From positions 310,001-374,000 of the forward strand of contig NZ_BMSF01000008.1 of assembly GCF_014649015.1 (NCBI RefSeq): 64,000 bases of DNA, given 5' to 3'. The notes beneath the pieces are model-generated. The model saw nothing but the letters and a program-made list of their open reading frames with translations. It was not told the origin of the DNA and did no database searches. Origin of the DNA: Streptomyces narbonensis. GTDB taxonomy: Bacteria; Actinomycetota; Actinomycetes; Streptomycetales; Streptomycetaceae. The translations under genes and the position numbers were made by a program. This document shows, one piece after another, positions 50,397 through 59,059 of this stretch (the first letter of the stretch is position 1; every line of letters begins with the position of its first letter).

Positions 50397-52103
50397 TCAG
50401 GCCTGGCGGCGGACCTCCACCACCCGGAAGCGGTTCGAGACGAAGGCGCCGTCGCACAGCGCCGCGTTCGCCGCGGGGTTTCCGCCGGAGCCGTGGAAGT
50501 CGGAGAACGCCGCGGTCTGGTTGACGTACACCCCGCCCGTGAGGTTCAGCGAGAGCTGCGCCGACTCCTCCAGGCAGACCTCCTCGACCGCGCGCTCGGT
50601 CTCGGCCGAGGTCGTGTACGCGCCGACCGTCATCGCGCCCTTCTCGCGGACCGTGCGCCGCAGCAGCTCCAGGGCGTCGGCGGTGGAGTCCACCGAGACG
50701 GCGAAGGAGACCGGGCCGAAGCACTCGGAGAAGTACGCGGCCTGCGCGTCCGGCTTGGAGCCGTCGAGCTTCACGATCACCGGCGTGCGGACGACGGCGT
50801 CCGGGAAGTCGGGGTTGACGACCTCACGGGAGGCGAGCGCCACCTCGCCGAGGCCTGCGGCGGCCTCGAGGCGCGCCTTCACGTCCGGGTTGACCAGCGC
50901 GCCGAGCAGGCCGTTCGCCCGGGCGTCGTCGCCGAGCAGGCCGCCCACCGACGCCGCGAGGTCGGCGACGACCTCGTCGTACGACTTGGGGCCCTGGTCG
51001 GTGGTGATGCCGTCGCGGGGGATCAGCAGGTTCTGCGGGGTCGTGCACATCTGGCCGCTGTACAGGGACAGAGAGAAGGCCAGGTTGGCCAGCATGCCCT
51101 TGTAGTTGTCCGTGGAGTCGACCAGGACCGTGTTGACGCCGGCCTTCTCGGTGTAGACCTGGGCCTGGCGGGCGTTGGCCTCCAGCCAGTCGCCGAACTC
51201 GGTCGAGCCCGTGTAGTCGATGATCCGGACCTCGGGGCGCACAGCCAGGGTCTTGGCGATGCCCTCGCCCGGGCGCTCGACGGCGAGCGCGACCAGGTTC
51301 GGGTCGAAGCCGCTCTCCGCGAGCACCTCACGGGCGACGCTCACCGTGAGCGCGAGCGGCAGGACGGCGCGCGGGTGCGGCTTGACCAGGACCGGGTTTC
51401 CGGTGGCCAGCGAGGCGAACAGGCCCGGGTAGCCGTTCCACGTGGGGAAGGTGTTGCAGCCGATCATCAGGGCGATGCCGCGGCCGACCGGGGTGAACTC
51501 CTTGGACAGCTCCAGCGGGTCGCGCTTGCCCTGGGGCTTGGACCAGTCGGCCCGCCCGGCGGGGGTGCGGGTCTGCTCCTCGTACGCGTACGCCACGGCC
51601 TCCAGGCCGCGGTCCTGGGCGTGCGGGCCGCCGGCCTGGAACGCCATCATGAACGCCTGTCCGCTGGTGTGCATGACGGCGTGGGCGAACTCGTGGGTGC
51701 GGGCCGAGATCCGGGACAGGATCTCCAGACAGACGAGGGCGCGGGTCTCGGCCCCGGCGTCACGCCAGGCGCCCATGCCCGCGCGCATCGCGGGCAGCAG
51801 GACGTCGATGTCGGCGTGCGGATACTCGATGCCGAGCTCCGGGCCGTACGGCGAGACCTCGCCGCCGGTCCAGCCGTCCGTGCCGGGCTGGTCGAGCTCG
51901 AAGCGGGTGTTCAGCACGGCCTGGTGGGCGGCGAGGCCGGCCGCCGCGTCGAGCGAGCCACCCTCCCCGTAGGCCTTCGGGTGCTCGGGATGCGGGGACC
52001 AGTAGGCGCGGGTACGGATCGTGGCGAGTGCCTGGTCGAGCGTGGACCGGTGCTTCTCGGCGAGACGGTCCAGACGGTCGGTGGTCGGCAGAGCGGTGGC
52101 CAT
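50397..52103 (-). CDS. paaN: Phenylacetic acid degradation protein PaaN (aldehyde dehydrogenase family)
   Basis: The 568-residue protein starts at the ATG of MATALPTTDRLD. It belongs to the aldehyde dehydrogenase superfamily: NTFPTWNGYPGLFASLATGNPVLVKPHP, IDYTGSTEFGDWLEANA and LYSGQMCTTPQNLLIPRDG, the last with the probable catalytic Cys. PaaN acts in ring-opening or semialdehyde oxidation steps of phenylacetate breakdown. It is divergent from a paaH-type gene with a shared operator between them. Confidence 0.93.
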   Translation of the reverse strand: MATALPTTDRLDRLAEKHRSTLDQALATIRTRAYWSPHPEHPKAYGEGGSLDAAAGLAAHQAVLNTRFELDQPGTDGWTGGEVSPYGPELGIEYPHADIDVLLPAMRAGMGAWRDAGAETRALVCLEILSRISARTHEFAHAVMHTSGQAFMMAFQAGGPHAQDRGLEAVAYAYEEQTRTPAGRADWSKPQGKRDPLELSKEFTPVGRGIALMIGCNTFPTWNGYPGLFASLATGNPVLVKPHPRAVLPLALTVSVAREVLAESGFDPNLVALAVERPGEGIAKTLAVRPEVRIIDYTGSTEFGDWLEANARQAQVYTEKAGVNTVLVDSTDNYKGMLANLAFSLSLYSGQMCTTPQNLLIPRDGITTDQGPKSYDEVVADLAASVGGLLGDDARANGLLGALVNPDVKARLEAAAGLGEVALASREVVNPDFPDAVVRTPVIVKLDGSKPDAQAAYFSECFGPVSFAVSVDSTADALELLRRTVREKGAMTVGAYTTSAETERAVEEVCLEESAQLSLNLTGGVYVNQTAAFSDFHGSGGNPAANAALCDGAFVSNRFRVVEVRRQA

Positions 52104-52158
52104 GGAAGGACCAACTCCTCGTCGAGCTGGGCAGGGAGACGCGTACGGAGTTAGAGTA

Positions 52159-52176
52159 ACCGAACGATCGGTCGGG
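52159..52176. promoter_or_regulatory. PaaR-type operator between paaN and paaH-type genes
   Basis: ACCGAACGATCGGTCGGG contains a perfect ACCGNNCGNNCGGT core (52159-52172). It lies 56 bp from the paaN start and 52 bp from the dehydrogenase start, placed to control both. Confidence 0.82.
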
Positions 52177-52227
52177 ACAAGGGGGTCCGTCGATCCTGTG
52201 GAAAACCCATCGGGGAGGATCACTCCT

Positions 52228-53787
52228 ATGAGCGCCAACGTGACCGTCAGGGGGAGCGAAGACGTGACCGCCAGTGAGCCGACCGCCCTCGCACAGGACC
52301 GCACCGTCGCCGTCGTCGGCACCGGCACCATGGGCCAGGGCATCGCCCAGGTCGCGCTGGTCGCCGGCCATCCCGTACGGCTCTACGACAGCGCCCCCGG
52401 CCGGGCGCGGGAGGCCGTGGACGCCCTCACCGCCCGCCTGGACCGGCTCGTGGAGAAGGGCCGCCTGGACGCCTCCGCGCGCGAGGCGGCCGTCGGCCGC
52501 CTGCATGCCACGGAGGAGCTCGGGGAGCTCGCGGACGCGGCGCTCGTCGTCGAGGCGATCGTCGAGCACCTGCCCGTCAAGCAGCAGCTCTTCGCCGACC
52601 TGGAGAAGGTCGTCGGCGACGACACCGTCCTCGCCACGAACACCTCCTCCCTCTCCGTCACCGCGATCGCGGGAGGACTGCGCCTGCCGGGCCGGTTCGT
52701 CGGACTCCACTTCTTCAACCCGGCTCCGCTGCTCCCGCTCGTCGAGGTCGTCAGCGGCTTCGCCACCGACGCGGACGTCGCCACGCGCGCGTACGAGACG
52801 ATGAAGGGCTGGGGAAAGACGCCGGTACGCTGCGCCGACACCCCCGGTTTCATCGTGAACCGGGTCGCGCGCCCCTTCTACGCGGAGGCGCTGCGGGTCT
52901 ACGAGGAGGGCGCGGCCGACCCCGCCACCATCGACGCCGCCCTGCGCGAGTGCGGCGGCTTCCGCATGGGCCCCTTCGAGCTCACGGACCTCATCGGCCA
53001 GGACGTGAACGAGGCCGTCACCCGCTCCGTCTGGGAGTCCTTCTACCAGGACCCGAAGTTCACACCCTCGCTCGCGCAGCGCCGGCTCGTGGAGTCGGGG
53101 CGGCTCGGCCGCAAGACGGGGCACGGCTGGTTCTCGTACGCGGAAGGGGCCGAGCGGCCGAAGCCGCACACGGCGCCGCCGGCCGAGGCCCCGGCGAAGA
53201 TCGTCGTCCGTGGCGGCCTGGGGCCGGCCGAGCCGCTCGTGGGGCTCTTCGAGCAGGCCGGGATCAAGGTGCGGCGCACGCGCGGCGACGGGTTCGTCGA
53301 GCTGCCGAGCGGTGGCCGGCTGGGCCTCGCGGACGGCGAGAGCTCCTTCGAGTACGGCCCCGAGGAGATCATCTACTTCGATCTCGCGCTCGACTACGCG
53401 AGCGCGAGCCGGATCGTCCTGTCCGCGAGGAAGAGGGTCGATCCCGAGACCCTGAACGAGGCCGTGGGGCTCTTCCAGGCGCTGGGCAAGCAGGTCTCCG
53501 TCATCGGGGACATCCCCGGCATGATCGTCGCCCGTACGGTCGCCATGCTGGTCGACCTCGCGGCCGACGCGGTCGACCGGGGGGTCGCGACCTCCGAGGA
53601 CGTCGACACGGCGATGCGGCTCGGGGTCAACTACCCGGCCGGCCCCCTTGAGTGGGCGGAGAAGCTGGGGCCCCGGCGCGTCTGCGACCTGCTCCGGGCG
53701 CTGCACGAGCGCTACCCGACGGGCCGGTACGGGCCGAGCCAGGCGATCGCCCGCCGGTGCGCCGAGGCCGACGAGGAGGACTCCTGA
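52228..53787 (+). CDS. 3-hydroxyacyl-CoA dehydrogenase (PaaH-type)
   Basis: The 519-residue protein has an N-terminal NAD-binding Rossmann domain with VVGTGTMGQGIAQVAL (about 30-45), the HFFNP motif in VGLHFFNPAPLLPLVEVV, and TPGFIVNRVARPF starting the first C-terminal domain. A second 3HCDH_C domain follows (about 420-510, DIPGMIVARTVAMLVDLAADAV). This two-domain form is typical of PaaH, which oxidises 3-hydroxyadipyl-CoA. GGAGG precedes the ATG. The stop overlaps the TetR start (TGATG). Confidence 0.92.
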   Translation: MSANVTVRGSEDVTASEPTALAQDRTVAVVGTGTMGQGIAQVALVAGHPVRLYDSAPGRAREAVDALTARLDRLVEKGRLDASAREAAVGRLHATEELGELADAALVVEAIVEHLPVKQQLFADLEKVVGDDTVLATNTSSLSVTAIAGGLRLPGRFVGLHFFNPAPLLPLVEVVSGFATDADVATRAYETMKGWGKTPVRCADTPGFIVNRVARPFYAEALRVYEEGAADPATIDAALRECGGFRMGPFELTDLIGQDVNEAVTRSVWESFYQDPKFTPSLAQRRLVESGRLGRKTGHGWFSYAEGAERPKPHTAPPAEAPAKIVVRGGLGPAEPLVGLFEQAGIKVRRTRGDGFVELPSGGRLGLADGESSFEYGPEEIIYFDLALDYASASRIVLSARKRVDPETLNEAVGLFQALGKQVSVIGDIPGMIVARTVAMLVDLAADAVDRGVATSEDVDTAMRLGVNYPAGPLEWAEKLGPRRVCDLLRALHERYPTGRYGPSQAIARRCAEADEEDS

Positions 53788-54380
53788 TGACCACGGTGAA
53801 GCGCGACACGTACACCCCGGAGACGCTGCTCTCGGTCGCCGTGCGGGTCTTCAACGAGCGCGGCTACGACGGCACCTCCATGGAGCACCTGTCCAAGGCG
53901 GCGGGGATCTCCAAGTCGTCGATCTACCACCATGTGTCCGGCAAGGAGGAGCTGCTGCGGCGGGCGGTCAGCAGGGCGCTCGACGGGCTCTTCGCGGTGC
54001 TCGACGAACCCGGGGCGGTACGCGGCCGGGCCGTCGAGCGGGTCGAGTACGTCACGCGTCGCACCGTGGAGGTGCTGATAGCGGAGCTGCCGTACGTGAC
54101 GCTGCTGCTGCGGGTGCGGGGCAACACCGCGACCGAGCGGTGGGCGATGGAGCGGCGGCGCGAGTTCGACCACCGGGTGGCCGAGCTGCTGAAGGCCGCC
54201 GCGGCGGAGGGCGACCTGCGGGCCGACGTGGACATACGGCTGGCCACCAGGCTTCTCTTCGGCATGATCAACTCACTGGTGGAGTGGTACCGGCCGAATC
54301 CGGACGCGGTGGGCGAGCGGGAGCAGCTCGCCGAGACCGTCGCACACCTGGCCTTCGACGGGCTGCGGACGGCTCGCTGA
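53787..54380 (+). CDS. TetR family regulator, probable PaaR
   Basis: The 197-residue protein has a TetR HTH at 10-57 (LLSVAVRVFNERGYDGTSMEHLSKAAGISKSSIYHHVSGKEEL), followed by a helical ligand-binding domain ending LFGMINSLVEWYRP. It sits immediately downstream of the paaH-type gene with a 1-bp overlap, so it belongs to a regulated operon and would autoregulate. The TetR-type PaaR of Corynebacterium binds ACCGNNCGNNCGGT-like sites and responds to phenylacetyl-CoA; three such sites lie in this window. Confidence 0.85.
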   Translation: MTTVKRDTYTPETLLSVAVRVFNERGYDGTSMEHLSKAAGISKSSIYHHVSGKEELLRRAVSRALDGLFAVLDEPGAVRGRAVERVEYVTRRTVEVLIAELPYVTLLLRVRGNTATERWAMERRREFDHRVAELLKAAAAEGDLRADVDIRLATRLLFGMINSLVEWYRPNPDAVGEREQLAETVAHLAFDGLRTAR

Positions 54381-54398
54381 GCGCCTTGAGGACTCACG

Positions 54399-54420
54399 GA
54401 CGGCCCCTTCGGGGGCCGTC
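54399..54420 (+). terminator. Terminator after the TetR gene
   Basis: GACGGCCCC pairs with GGGGCCGTC around TTCG, a stable tetraloop, followed by TGCTTTT. Confidence 0.85.
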
Positions 54421-54436
54421 CTGCTTTTCGGCCTGT

Positions 54437-54555
54437 GTTCGGTCGGCCTGAGGTCGGCCTGAGGTCGGAGGCCGGCCTGCCGGTCGGTCTGCGGTCTGCG
54501 GTCTGCGGTCTGCGGTCGGCCTGAGGTCGGAGGTCGGCCGGCGGTCGGCCCGCTT
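54437..54555. repeat. Low-complexity GGTCGGCCTGA/GGTCTGC repeats
   Basis: Tandem units GGTCGGCCTGA and four exact TGCGGTC units fill the gap between the TetR terminator and the end of the Lrp-type gene. Apparently non-coding. Confidence 0.75.
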
Positions 54556-54563
54556 TCGGGCGG

Positions 54564-55190
54564 TCAGATGCGGTGGTCGGTGTTGAGGTCCGTCTCCTCG
54601 AAGACCAGGAGCGTGCGGGTGGACAGGACCTCGGGGATCGACTGGAGCCGGGTGAGCACCAGCTCGCGCAGCGTCCGGTTGTCGGGGGTGTGCACGAGCA
54701 GCAGGACGTCGAAATCGCCGCTGACCAGTGCGATGTGCGTGGCCCCCGGCAGGGCCCTGAGCTGCTCGCGGACCGTCCGCCAGGAGTTCTGGACGATCTT
54801 GAGCGTGATGTAGGCGGAGGCGCCGTGCCCCGCCCGCTCGTGGTTGACCCGGGCGCTGAAGCCGCGGATCACCCCGTCGTCGATGAGCCGGTTGATCCGC
54901 GCGTACGCGTTTGCCCGGGAGACGTGTACGCGCTCGGCCACGGACCGTACCGAGGCGCGGCCGTCCGTCTGCAGCAGTCTCAGGATGTCGCGGTCGATGG
55001 CGTCCAGCGGGCGTGGCGGCGGGGCGCCCGTCGGCATGCCGATCGGGGCGCTCAGGGCCTCGTCGGGCACCTCGCTGTCGGCCCCGCCGAGCGGTCTGCC
55101 GAGTGCCTCGGCAGGCGTTCCGCCCCGGGCCTCGCCCGTGGCGTCGGCCGGAGCCCCGCTCCGATCGACGGCCATTTGTTCATCCGCCAT
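54564..55190 (-). CDS. Lrp/AsnC family regulator, divergent from the bkd operon (BkdR-like)
   Basis: The 208-residue protein starts at the ATG preceded by GGGGGG. Residues 1-60 are a variable Ala/Pro/Glu-rich extension. The AsnC HTH covers about 62-108 (LDAIDRDILRLLQTDGRASVRSVAERVHVSRANAYARINRLIDDG), and the C-terminal RAM ligand domain follows (about 120-205). It is divergent from genes for a 2-oxoacid dehydrogenase, the position of BkdR regulators that respond to branched-chain amino acids. Confidence 0.92.
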   Translation of the reverse strand: MADEQMAVDRSGAPADATGEARGGTPAEALGRPLGGADSEVPDEALSAPIGMPTGAPPPRPLDAIDRDILRLLQTDGRASVRSVAERVHVSRANAYARINRLIDDGVIRGFSARVNHERAGHGASAYITLKIVQNSWRTVREQLRALPGATHIALVSGDFDVLLLVHTPDNRTLRELVLTRLQSIPEVLSTRTLLVFEETDLNTDHRI

Positions 55191-55248
55191 GTCCCCCCGC
55201 CTCTCTCCGGTGGACGACCTGCTCCTATCCCAGGCTGTGGAGAACCGT

Positions 55249-55257
55249 TTGTCCACA
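55249..55257 (+). promoter_or_regulatory. Single DnaA box
   Basis: TTGTCCACA matches the Streptomyces consensus, with a one-mismatch inverted box (TGTGGAGAA) about 15 bp upstream. It lies in the bkd divergent promoter region. Confidence 0.5.
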
Positions 55258-55291
55258 GGCTGGAGGTGCCTGTAGCCAAAATGCCTCCACG

Positions 55292-55309
55292 ACCGAACAA
55301 TCGGTAGGT
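55292..55309. promoter_or_regulatory. PaaR-type operator upstream of the bkd operon
   Basis: ACCGAACAATCGGTAGGT is 16 of 18 identical to the paaA site; the core deviates once from ACCGNNCGNNCGGT (CA for CG). It lies 68 bp before the E1-alpha TTG start. Confidence 0.65.
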
Positions 55310-55376
55310 GAGGCGCGCCACACTCGCGCCACCCGCCTTCGGGTCTTATGCCCGCTCCCACGAGGAGGTGGACTCG

Positions 55377-56528
55377 TTGCAACAGCGCAGTTCGACAGTC
55401 CAAGAGCCGCCCGGTGCCGTTCCCGCCTACCGGCCCACCCCGCCGCCGGCGTGGCAGCCGCGTACCGACCCCGCCCCGCTGCTGCCCGACGCCGAGCCGC
55501 TGCGCGTGCTCGGCACGGACGCCGCGGCCGACGCCGACCCCGCGCTGCTGCTCCGGCTGTACGCGGAGCTGATCCGCGGCCGCCGGTACAACACGCAGGC
55601 CACCGCGCTCACCAAGCAGGGCCGGCTCGCCGTCTACCCGTCCACCACCGGCCAGGAGGCGTGCGAGATCGCCGCCGCCCTGGCCCTGGAGGAGCGGGAC
55701 TGGCTCTTCCCCTCGTACCGCGACACCCTGGCGGCGGTCGCCCGCGGCCTTGACCCGGTGCAGGCCCTGACGCTGCTGCGCGGCGACTGGCACACCGGCT
55801 ACGACCCGCACGAGCACCGCATCGCGCCGCTCTGCACCCCGCTGGCCACCCAGCTCCCGCACGCGGTGGGCCTGGCCCACGCGGCCCGTCTCAAGGGCGA
55901 CGACGTGATCGCCCTCGCCATGGTCGGCGACGGCGGCACCAGCGAGGGCGACTTCCACGAGGCGCTGAACTTCGCGGCCGTGTGGAAGGCCCCCGTGGTC
56001 TTCTTCGTGCAGAACAACGGCTTCGCGATCTCCGTGCCGCTGGCCAAGCAGACCGCCGCGCCCTCCCTCGCCCACAAGGCCGTCGGATACGGCATGCCGG
56101 GCCGGCTGGTCGACGGGAACGACGCGGTCGCCGTCCACCAGGTGCTGACCGAGGCCGTGGCCCGCGCGCGGCGCGGCGGCGGCCCCACCCTCGTCGAGGC
56201 CGTCACCTACCGGATCGACGCCCACACCAACGCCGACGACGCCACCCGCTATCGCGCGGCCGGCGAGGTCGAGACCTGGCGGGCGCACGACCCGATCCTG
56301 CTCCTCGAGCGGGAACTGACGGAGCGTGGCCTGCTCGACGAGGACACCAGGAGCGCGGCTGCCGAGGCCGCCGAGACGATGGCGGCCGACCTGCGTGAGC
56401 GGATGAACGCCGATCCGGTCCTCGACCCGATGGACCTGTTCTCCCATGTGTACGCGGAGCAGACCGCGCAGCTGCGTGAGCAGGCGGCGCAGCTGCGCGC
56501 CGAGCTCGACGCCGAGGGTGAGGCGTGA
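55377..56528 (+). CDS. bkdA: Branched-chain 2-oxoacid dehydrogenase E1 component, alpha subunit
   Basis: The 383-residue protein starts at TTG with GAGGAGG at 8-nt spacing; an upstream GTG at 55308 overlaps the operator and is less likely. The thiamine diphosphate motif GDGGTSEGDFHEALNFAAVWKAP...QNN is present, along with YRDTLAAVARG and RIDAHTNADDATRYR phosphorylation-loop-like sequence. With E1-beta it decarboxylates branched-chain 2-oxo acids, giving starter units for branched fatty acids. The stop overlaps the E1-beta start. Confidence 0.92.
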   Translation: MQQRSSTVQEPPGAVPAYRPTPPPAWQPRTDPAPLLPDAEPLRVLGTDAAADADPALLLRLYAELIRGRRYNTQATALTKQGRLAVYPSTTGQEACEIAAALALEERDWLFPSYRDTLAAVARGLDPVQALTLLRGDWHTGYDPHEHRIAPLCTPLATQLPHAVGLAHAARLKGDDVIALAMVGDGGTSEGDFHEALNFAAVWKAPVVFFVQNNGFAISVPLAKQTAAPSLAHKAVGYGMPGRLVDGNDAVAVHQVLTEAVARARRGGGPTLVEAVTYRIDAHTNADDATRYRAAGEVETWRAHDPILLLERELTERGLLDEDTRSAAAEAAETMAADLRERMNADPVLDPMDLFSHVYAEQTAQLREQAAQLRAELDAEGEA

Positions 56529-57568
56529 TGACCACCGCGACGACCGGCCCCGCGGCCAAGGCCGCCGGCGCCGGAAAGGCCAAGCCCGCGACGATGGCGC
56601 AGGCGCTCCAGCGCGCCATGCGCGACGCGATGGCCGAAGACCCGACCGTCCACGTGATGGGCGAGGACGTCGGCACGCTCGGCGGCGTCTTCCGGGTCAC
56701 CGACGGGCTCGCCAAGGAGTTCGGCGAGGACCGCTGCACGGACACCCCGCTGGCCGAGGCGGGCATCCTCGGCGCCGCCGTCGGCATGGCCATGTACGGC
56801 CTGCGGCCGGTCGTCGAGATGCAGTTCGACGCCTTCGCCTACCCGGCGTTCGAGCAGCTGATCTCGCACGTGGCGAAGATGCGGAACCGGACGCGCGGCG
56901 CGATGCCGATGCCGATCGTCATCCGCGTCCCGTACGGCGGCGGGATCGGCGGGGTCGAGCACCACAGCGACTCCTCCGAGGCCTACTACACGGCCACCCC
57001 GGGGCTGCACGTCGTCACCCCGGCGACCGTCGAGGACGCCTACGGGCTGCTGCGCGCGGCCATCGCCTCCGACGACCCGGTGGTCTTCCTGGAGCCGAAG
57101 CGGCTCTACTGGTCGAAGTCCGACTGGTCGCCCGAGGCGCCCGCGCCCGTCGAGCCGATCGGCAAGGCGGTCGTGCGGCGGCAGGGCACCGGCGCCACCC
57201 TGATCACCTACGGCCCGTCGCTCCCGGTCTGCCTGGAGGCGGCGGAGGCGGCCCAGGCCGAGGGCTGGGACCTGGAGGTCGTCGACCTGCGCTCGCTCGT
57301 GCCGTTCGACGAGGAGACCGTCTGTGCCTCGGTGCGACGCACGGGCCGGGCGGTCGTGGTGCACGAGTCGCCCGGTTTCGCCGGCCCCGGCGCGGAGATC
57401 GTCGCGCGCGTGACCGAGCGCTGCTTCCACCACCTGGAGGCGCCGGTGCTGCGTGTGGCGGGCTTCGACATCCCGTACCCGCCTCCGATGCTGGAGCGTC
57501 ACCACCTGCCCGGCGTGGACCGGATCCTGGACGCGGTGGCGCGGCTGCAGTGGGAGGCGCAGAGCTGA
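56525..57568 (+). CDS. bkdB: Branched-chain 2-oxoacid dehydrogenase E1 component, beta subunit
   Basis: The 347-residue protein starts at GTG (or the next ATG) overlapping the previous stop. Transketolase pyrimidine-binding domain: HVMGEDVGTLGGVFRVTDGL and EAGILGAAVGMAMYGLRPVVEMQF; C-terminal domain with GTGATLITYGPSL and VVHESPGFAGPGAEI. It forms the alpha2beta2 E1 tetramer with the previous product. Confidence 0.94.
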   Translation: MMTTATTGPAAKAAGAGKAKPATMAQALQRAMRDAMAEDPTVHVMGEDVGTLGGVFRVTDGLAKEFGEDRCTDTPLAEAGILGAAVGMAMYGLRPVVEMQFDAFAYPAFEQLISHVAKMRNRTRGAMPMPIVIRVPYGGGIGGVEHHSDSSEAYYTATPGLHVVTPATVEDAYGLLRAAIASDDPVVFLEPKRLYWSKSDWSPEAPAPVEPIGKAVVRRQGTGATLITYGPSLPVCLEAAEAAQAEGWDLEVVDLRSLVPFDEETVCASVRRTGRAVVVHESPGFAGPGAEIVARVTERCFHHLEAPVLRVAGFDIPYPPPMLERHHLPGVDRILDAVARLQWEAQS

Positions 57569-58977
57569 TGGCCCAGGTGCTCGAATTCAAGCTGCCCGAC
57601 CTCGGTGAGGGGCTCACCGAGGCCGAGATCGTCCGCTGGCTCGTCGCCGTCGGCGACGTCGTCGCCATCGACCAGCCGGTCGTCGAGGTCGAGACGGCCA
57701 AGGCCATGGTCGAGGTGCCCTGCCCGTACGGCGGCGTCGTCACCGCCCGGTACGGCGAGGAGGGCACCGAACTGCCCGTCGGCGCACCGCTGCTGACGGT
57801 CGCCGTGGGTGGCACGGGCGCGCCGGAGGAGCTCACGGAGGCCGCTCCGGAAGCGGCTCCCAAGGCGACCGCGGAGGACGCCGTCTCCTCGGAGTACTCG
57901 GGCAACGTGCTGGTCGGCTACGGCACGGCGGGACCCGTAGCCCGGCGTCGCCGGGTGCATCGCGAGAACCCGGCCGTGGCCCGGGCCGCGGCTCCGGCTC
58001 CGGTCGCGGCACCCGCTCCGGTTGCTGTGAAGGCTCCTGAGCCCGCCGCGGCGCCCTTCGCCGGGCACGACGGGCCGGTGCCGGTCATCTCGCCGCTCGT
58101 GCGGAAGCTGGCCCGCGACCGCGGGATCGACCTGCGAGAGGTGCGCGGATCCGGTCCTGAGGGGCTGATCCTGCGGGCGGACGTGGAGCTGGCCCTCGCG
58201 GCCCTGGAGCGGCCGGCCACCGCCTCCGTCCCGGCCGCGGCGGCCCCGGCCGTCGCCGCCCCGGTCGCCGCCCCCGCCCGGGCCGTGGCTGGGGAGCGGA
58301 TCCCGCTGCGCGGACTCCGCGGAGCGGTGGCGGACAAGCTGTCCCGCAGCCGTACGGAGATTCCGGACGCGACCTGCTGGGTCGACGCCGACGCGACCGA
58401 GCTGATGGCGGCCCGGCGGGCGATGAACGAGGCGGGCGGGCCGAAGATCTCGCTGCTCGCGCTCCTCGCCCGGATCTGCGCCCACGCCCTGGCCCGGTTC
58501 CCCGAGCTCAACTCCACGGTGGACACCGCCGCCCGGGAGATCGTCCGGCTGCCGGCCGTGCACCTGGGCTTCGCCGCCCAGACCCCGCGCGGTCTGGTCG
58601 TCCCGGTGGTCAAGGACGCCGGGACGAGGACGGCCGAGTCGCTCACGGAGGAGTTCGCCCGGCTCACGGAGTCCGCCCGGCAGGGCACGCTCACACCGGC
58701 CGATCTGACGGGCGGCACGTTCACCCTGAACAACTACGGGGTGTTCGGGGTCGACGGCTCCACGCCGATCGTCAACCACCCCGAGGCCGCGATGCTCGGC
58801 GTCGGCCGGATCATCCCCAAGCCCTGGGTCCACCAGGGCGAACTGGCCGTCCGTCAGGTGGTGCAGCTCTCGCTCACCTTCGACCACCGCGTCTGCGACG
58901 GTGGCACGGCGGGCGGCTTCCTGCGGTACGTCGCGGACTGCGTCGAGCAGCCCGCGGTCCTGCTCCGCACGCTCTGA
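57568..58977 (+). CDS. bkdC: Dihydrolipoamide acyltransferase (E2) of 2-oxoacid dehydrogenase
   Basis: The 469-residue protein has one N-terminal lipoyl domain (2-78) with the lipoylated Lys in VETAKAMVEV, an Ala/Pro linker, a peripheral-subunit-binding domain (about 170-210: PLVRKLARDRGIDLREVRGSG), a second Ala/Pro linker, and the C-terminal catalytic domain with DHRVCDGG (His and Asp of HxxxDG). It moves the acyl group from E1 to CoA. ATG overlaps the E1-beta stop by 1 bp. No E3 gene is in the operon. Confidence 0.94.
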   Translation: MAQVLEFKLPDLGEGLTEAEIVRWLVAVGDVVAIDQPVVEVETAKAMVEVPCPYGGVVTARYGEEGTELPVGAPLLTVAVGGTGAPEELTEAAPEAAPKATAEDAVSSEYSGNVLVGYGTAGPVARRRRVHRENPAVARAAAPAPVAAPAPVAVKAPEPAAAPFAGHDGPVPVISPLVRKLARDRGIDLREVRGSGPEGLILRADVELALAALERPATASVPAAAAPAVAAPVAAPARAVAGERIPLRGLRGAVADKLSRSRTEIPDATCWVDADATELMAARRAMNEAGGPKISLLALLARICAHALARFPELNSTVDTAAREIVRLPAVHLGFAAQTPRGLVVPVVKDAGTRTAESLTEEFARLTESARQGTLTPADLTGGTFTLNNYGVFGVDGSTPIVNHPEAAMLGVGRIIPKPWVHQGELAVRQVVQLSLTFDHRVCDGGTAGGFLRYVADCVEQPAVLLRTL

Positions 58978-58994
58978 CAGAGCGCAGTCCCGGC

Positions 58995-59025
58995 CCGGCC
59001 CGTCTCTCTTCTTGGGACGGGCCGG
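58995..59025 (+). terminator. Terminator after the bkd operon
   Basis: CCGGCCCGTC pairs perfectly with GACGGGCCGG across an 11-nt T/C-rich loop, 17 bp after the E2 stop. Confidence 0.7.
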
Positions 59026-59059
59026 ACGTGCGTGGTACCCGGCGGCCCATACTGCTGGG

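Noticed and set aside
52196..52210. TGTGGAAAA near 52199 as a DnaA box
   Set aside because: It reads TTTTCCACA on the other strand, which fits only the loose consensus; isolated and not counted.
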